NCBI GenBank assembly: GCA_004524385.1
Contig: SDNM01000078.1
Span: 1-7,008 of the forward strand
Reading direction: 5' to 3'
DNA from: Promethearchaeota archaeon
Lineage (GTDB): Archaea; Asgardarchaeota; Lokiarchaeia; Sigyniarchaeales; SOKP01
DNA length: 7,008 bases
Shown: positions 6,782 to 7,008 of the stretch, piece by piece
How the letters are laid out: each line of letters begins with the position of its first letter
How positions within the stretch are numbered: the first letter of the stretch is position 1
Notes under the pieces: generated by a model
Told to the model about the DNA's origin: nothing
The model's database searches: none
The model's input: only the letters and a program-made list of their open reading frames with translations
Made by a program: the position numbers and the translations under genes

Positions 6782-7008
6782 ATGAGTGAAGACAAGGTAT
6801 TAAAGATCGGGATACTCAAGAACGGGACTATCGGAAGCTCTCTGTTGCTTGCCTTCCTTATGGATGAAAGAGCTGAAGGAAAAAGGATCAATGTAGTAGA
6901 AGTTACATCTGGGGCTAAAATGCACCCTCCAGAAATATGTTTACCTACTATTGACAAATTACTCGAAATGAACCCTGAATTAATTCTTATGTCTAGCCCT
7001 AATGCCGC
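6782..7008 (+). CDS. mtd: F420-dependent methylenetetrahydromethanopterin dehydrogenase (3' end outside window)
   Basis: Mtd interconverts methenyl-H4MPT+ and methylene-H4MPT using coenzyme F420, two steps after Ftr in the reductive direction. Only the first 75 codons plus two bases are present; the family is about 275-280 residues. The N-terminal pattern is characteristic: KIGILKNGTIG (8-18), LMDERAEGKRINVVEV (26-41), SGAKMHPPEI (43-52), then a helix leading to an ISPN-like SSPNA (71-75). The ATG at 6782 is preferred because it gives the usual distance to the first beta strand. An in-frame TTG at 6773 exists but has no better ribosome site. No clear Shine-Dalgarno sequence is visible. GC by hand count is 92 of 228 bases, higher than the surface genes, with many C-ending codons (ATC, CTC, AAC, TTC, GCC), consistent with high expression. 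Confidence 0.93.
   Translation, partial: MSEDKVLKIGILKNGTIGSSLLLAFLMDERAEGKRINVVEVTSGAKMHPPEICLPTIDKLLEMNPELILMSSPNA

Noticed and set aside
6742..6957. 71-codon open frame on - across the mtd start
   Set aside because: Antisense to a well-conserved mtd N-terminus; the translation shows no family signal.
1..7008. tRNA or rRNA genes
   Set aside because: No cloverleaf-like GC-rich stems or conserved GTTCGA-type T-loop context were found by eye, and the only gaps between genes are 51, 10, 44 and 132 bp.

Overview
The window looks like chromosome from an AT-rich archaeon. The first gene encodes an archaeal/eukaryotic-type glycyl-tRNA synthetase. The right-hand end carries two enzymes of the tetrahydromethanopterin (H4MPT) C1 pathway. 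The middle holds two large, sequon-rich, membrane-anchored surface proteins. Low GC, H4MPT enzymes and big Ig-like surface proteins together make a Lokiarchaeota-like Asgard archaeon my first guess. A low-GC methanogen is the main alternative. This placement is an inference from gene content and protein style; no phylogeny was run.

Layout: (1) the 3' two thirds of glyS on + (2-1081); (2) a two-gene + strand unit (1133-3958 and 3969-5681) encoding a 941-aa protein with an alpha-helical toroid-like domain plus beta-sandwich stalk, and a 570-aa all-beta surface protein with a lysine-rich cytoplasmic tail; (3) a short convergent intergenic region with an AT-only hairpin (5707-5725); (4) ftr on - (5726-6649); (5) a 132-bp divergent intergenic region with a near-perfectly centred inverted repeat; (6) the first 75 codons of mtd on + (6782 to the window end).

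Ftr moves the formyl group from formylmethanofuran to H4MPT. Mtd interconverts methenyl- and methylene-H4MPT with coenzyme F420. They are two steps of the same branch, separated only by the cyclohydrolase step, whose gene is not in the window. Their back-to-back arrangement around a symmetric motif pair suggests co-regulation. The two surface proteins are joined by a 10-bp gap, a strong Shine-Dalgarno sequence and a TTG start, so they are probably made together. They share an architecture: N-terminal hydrophobic segment, glycosylation sequons in the distal part, a sequon-free membrane-proximal region of about 160-175 residues, then a C-terminal membrane anchor. They are the least understood part of the window and the best candidate for an undescribed system.
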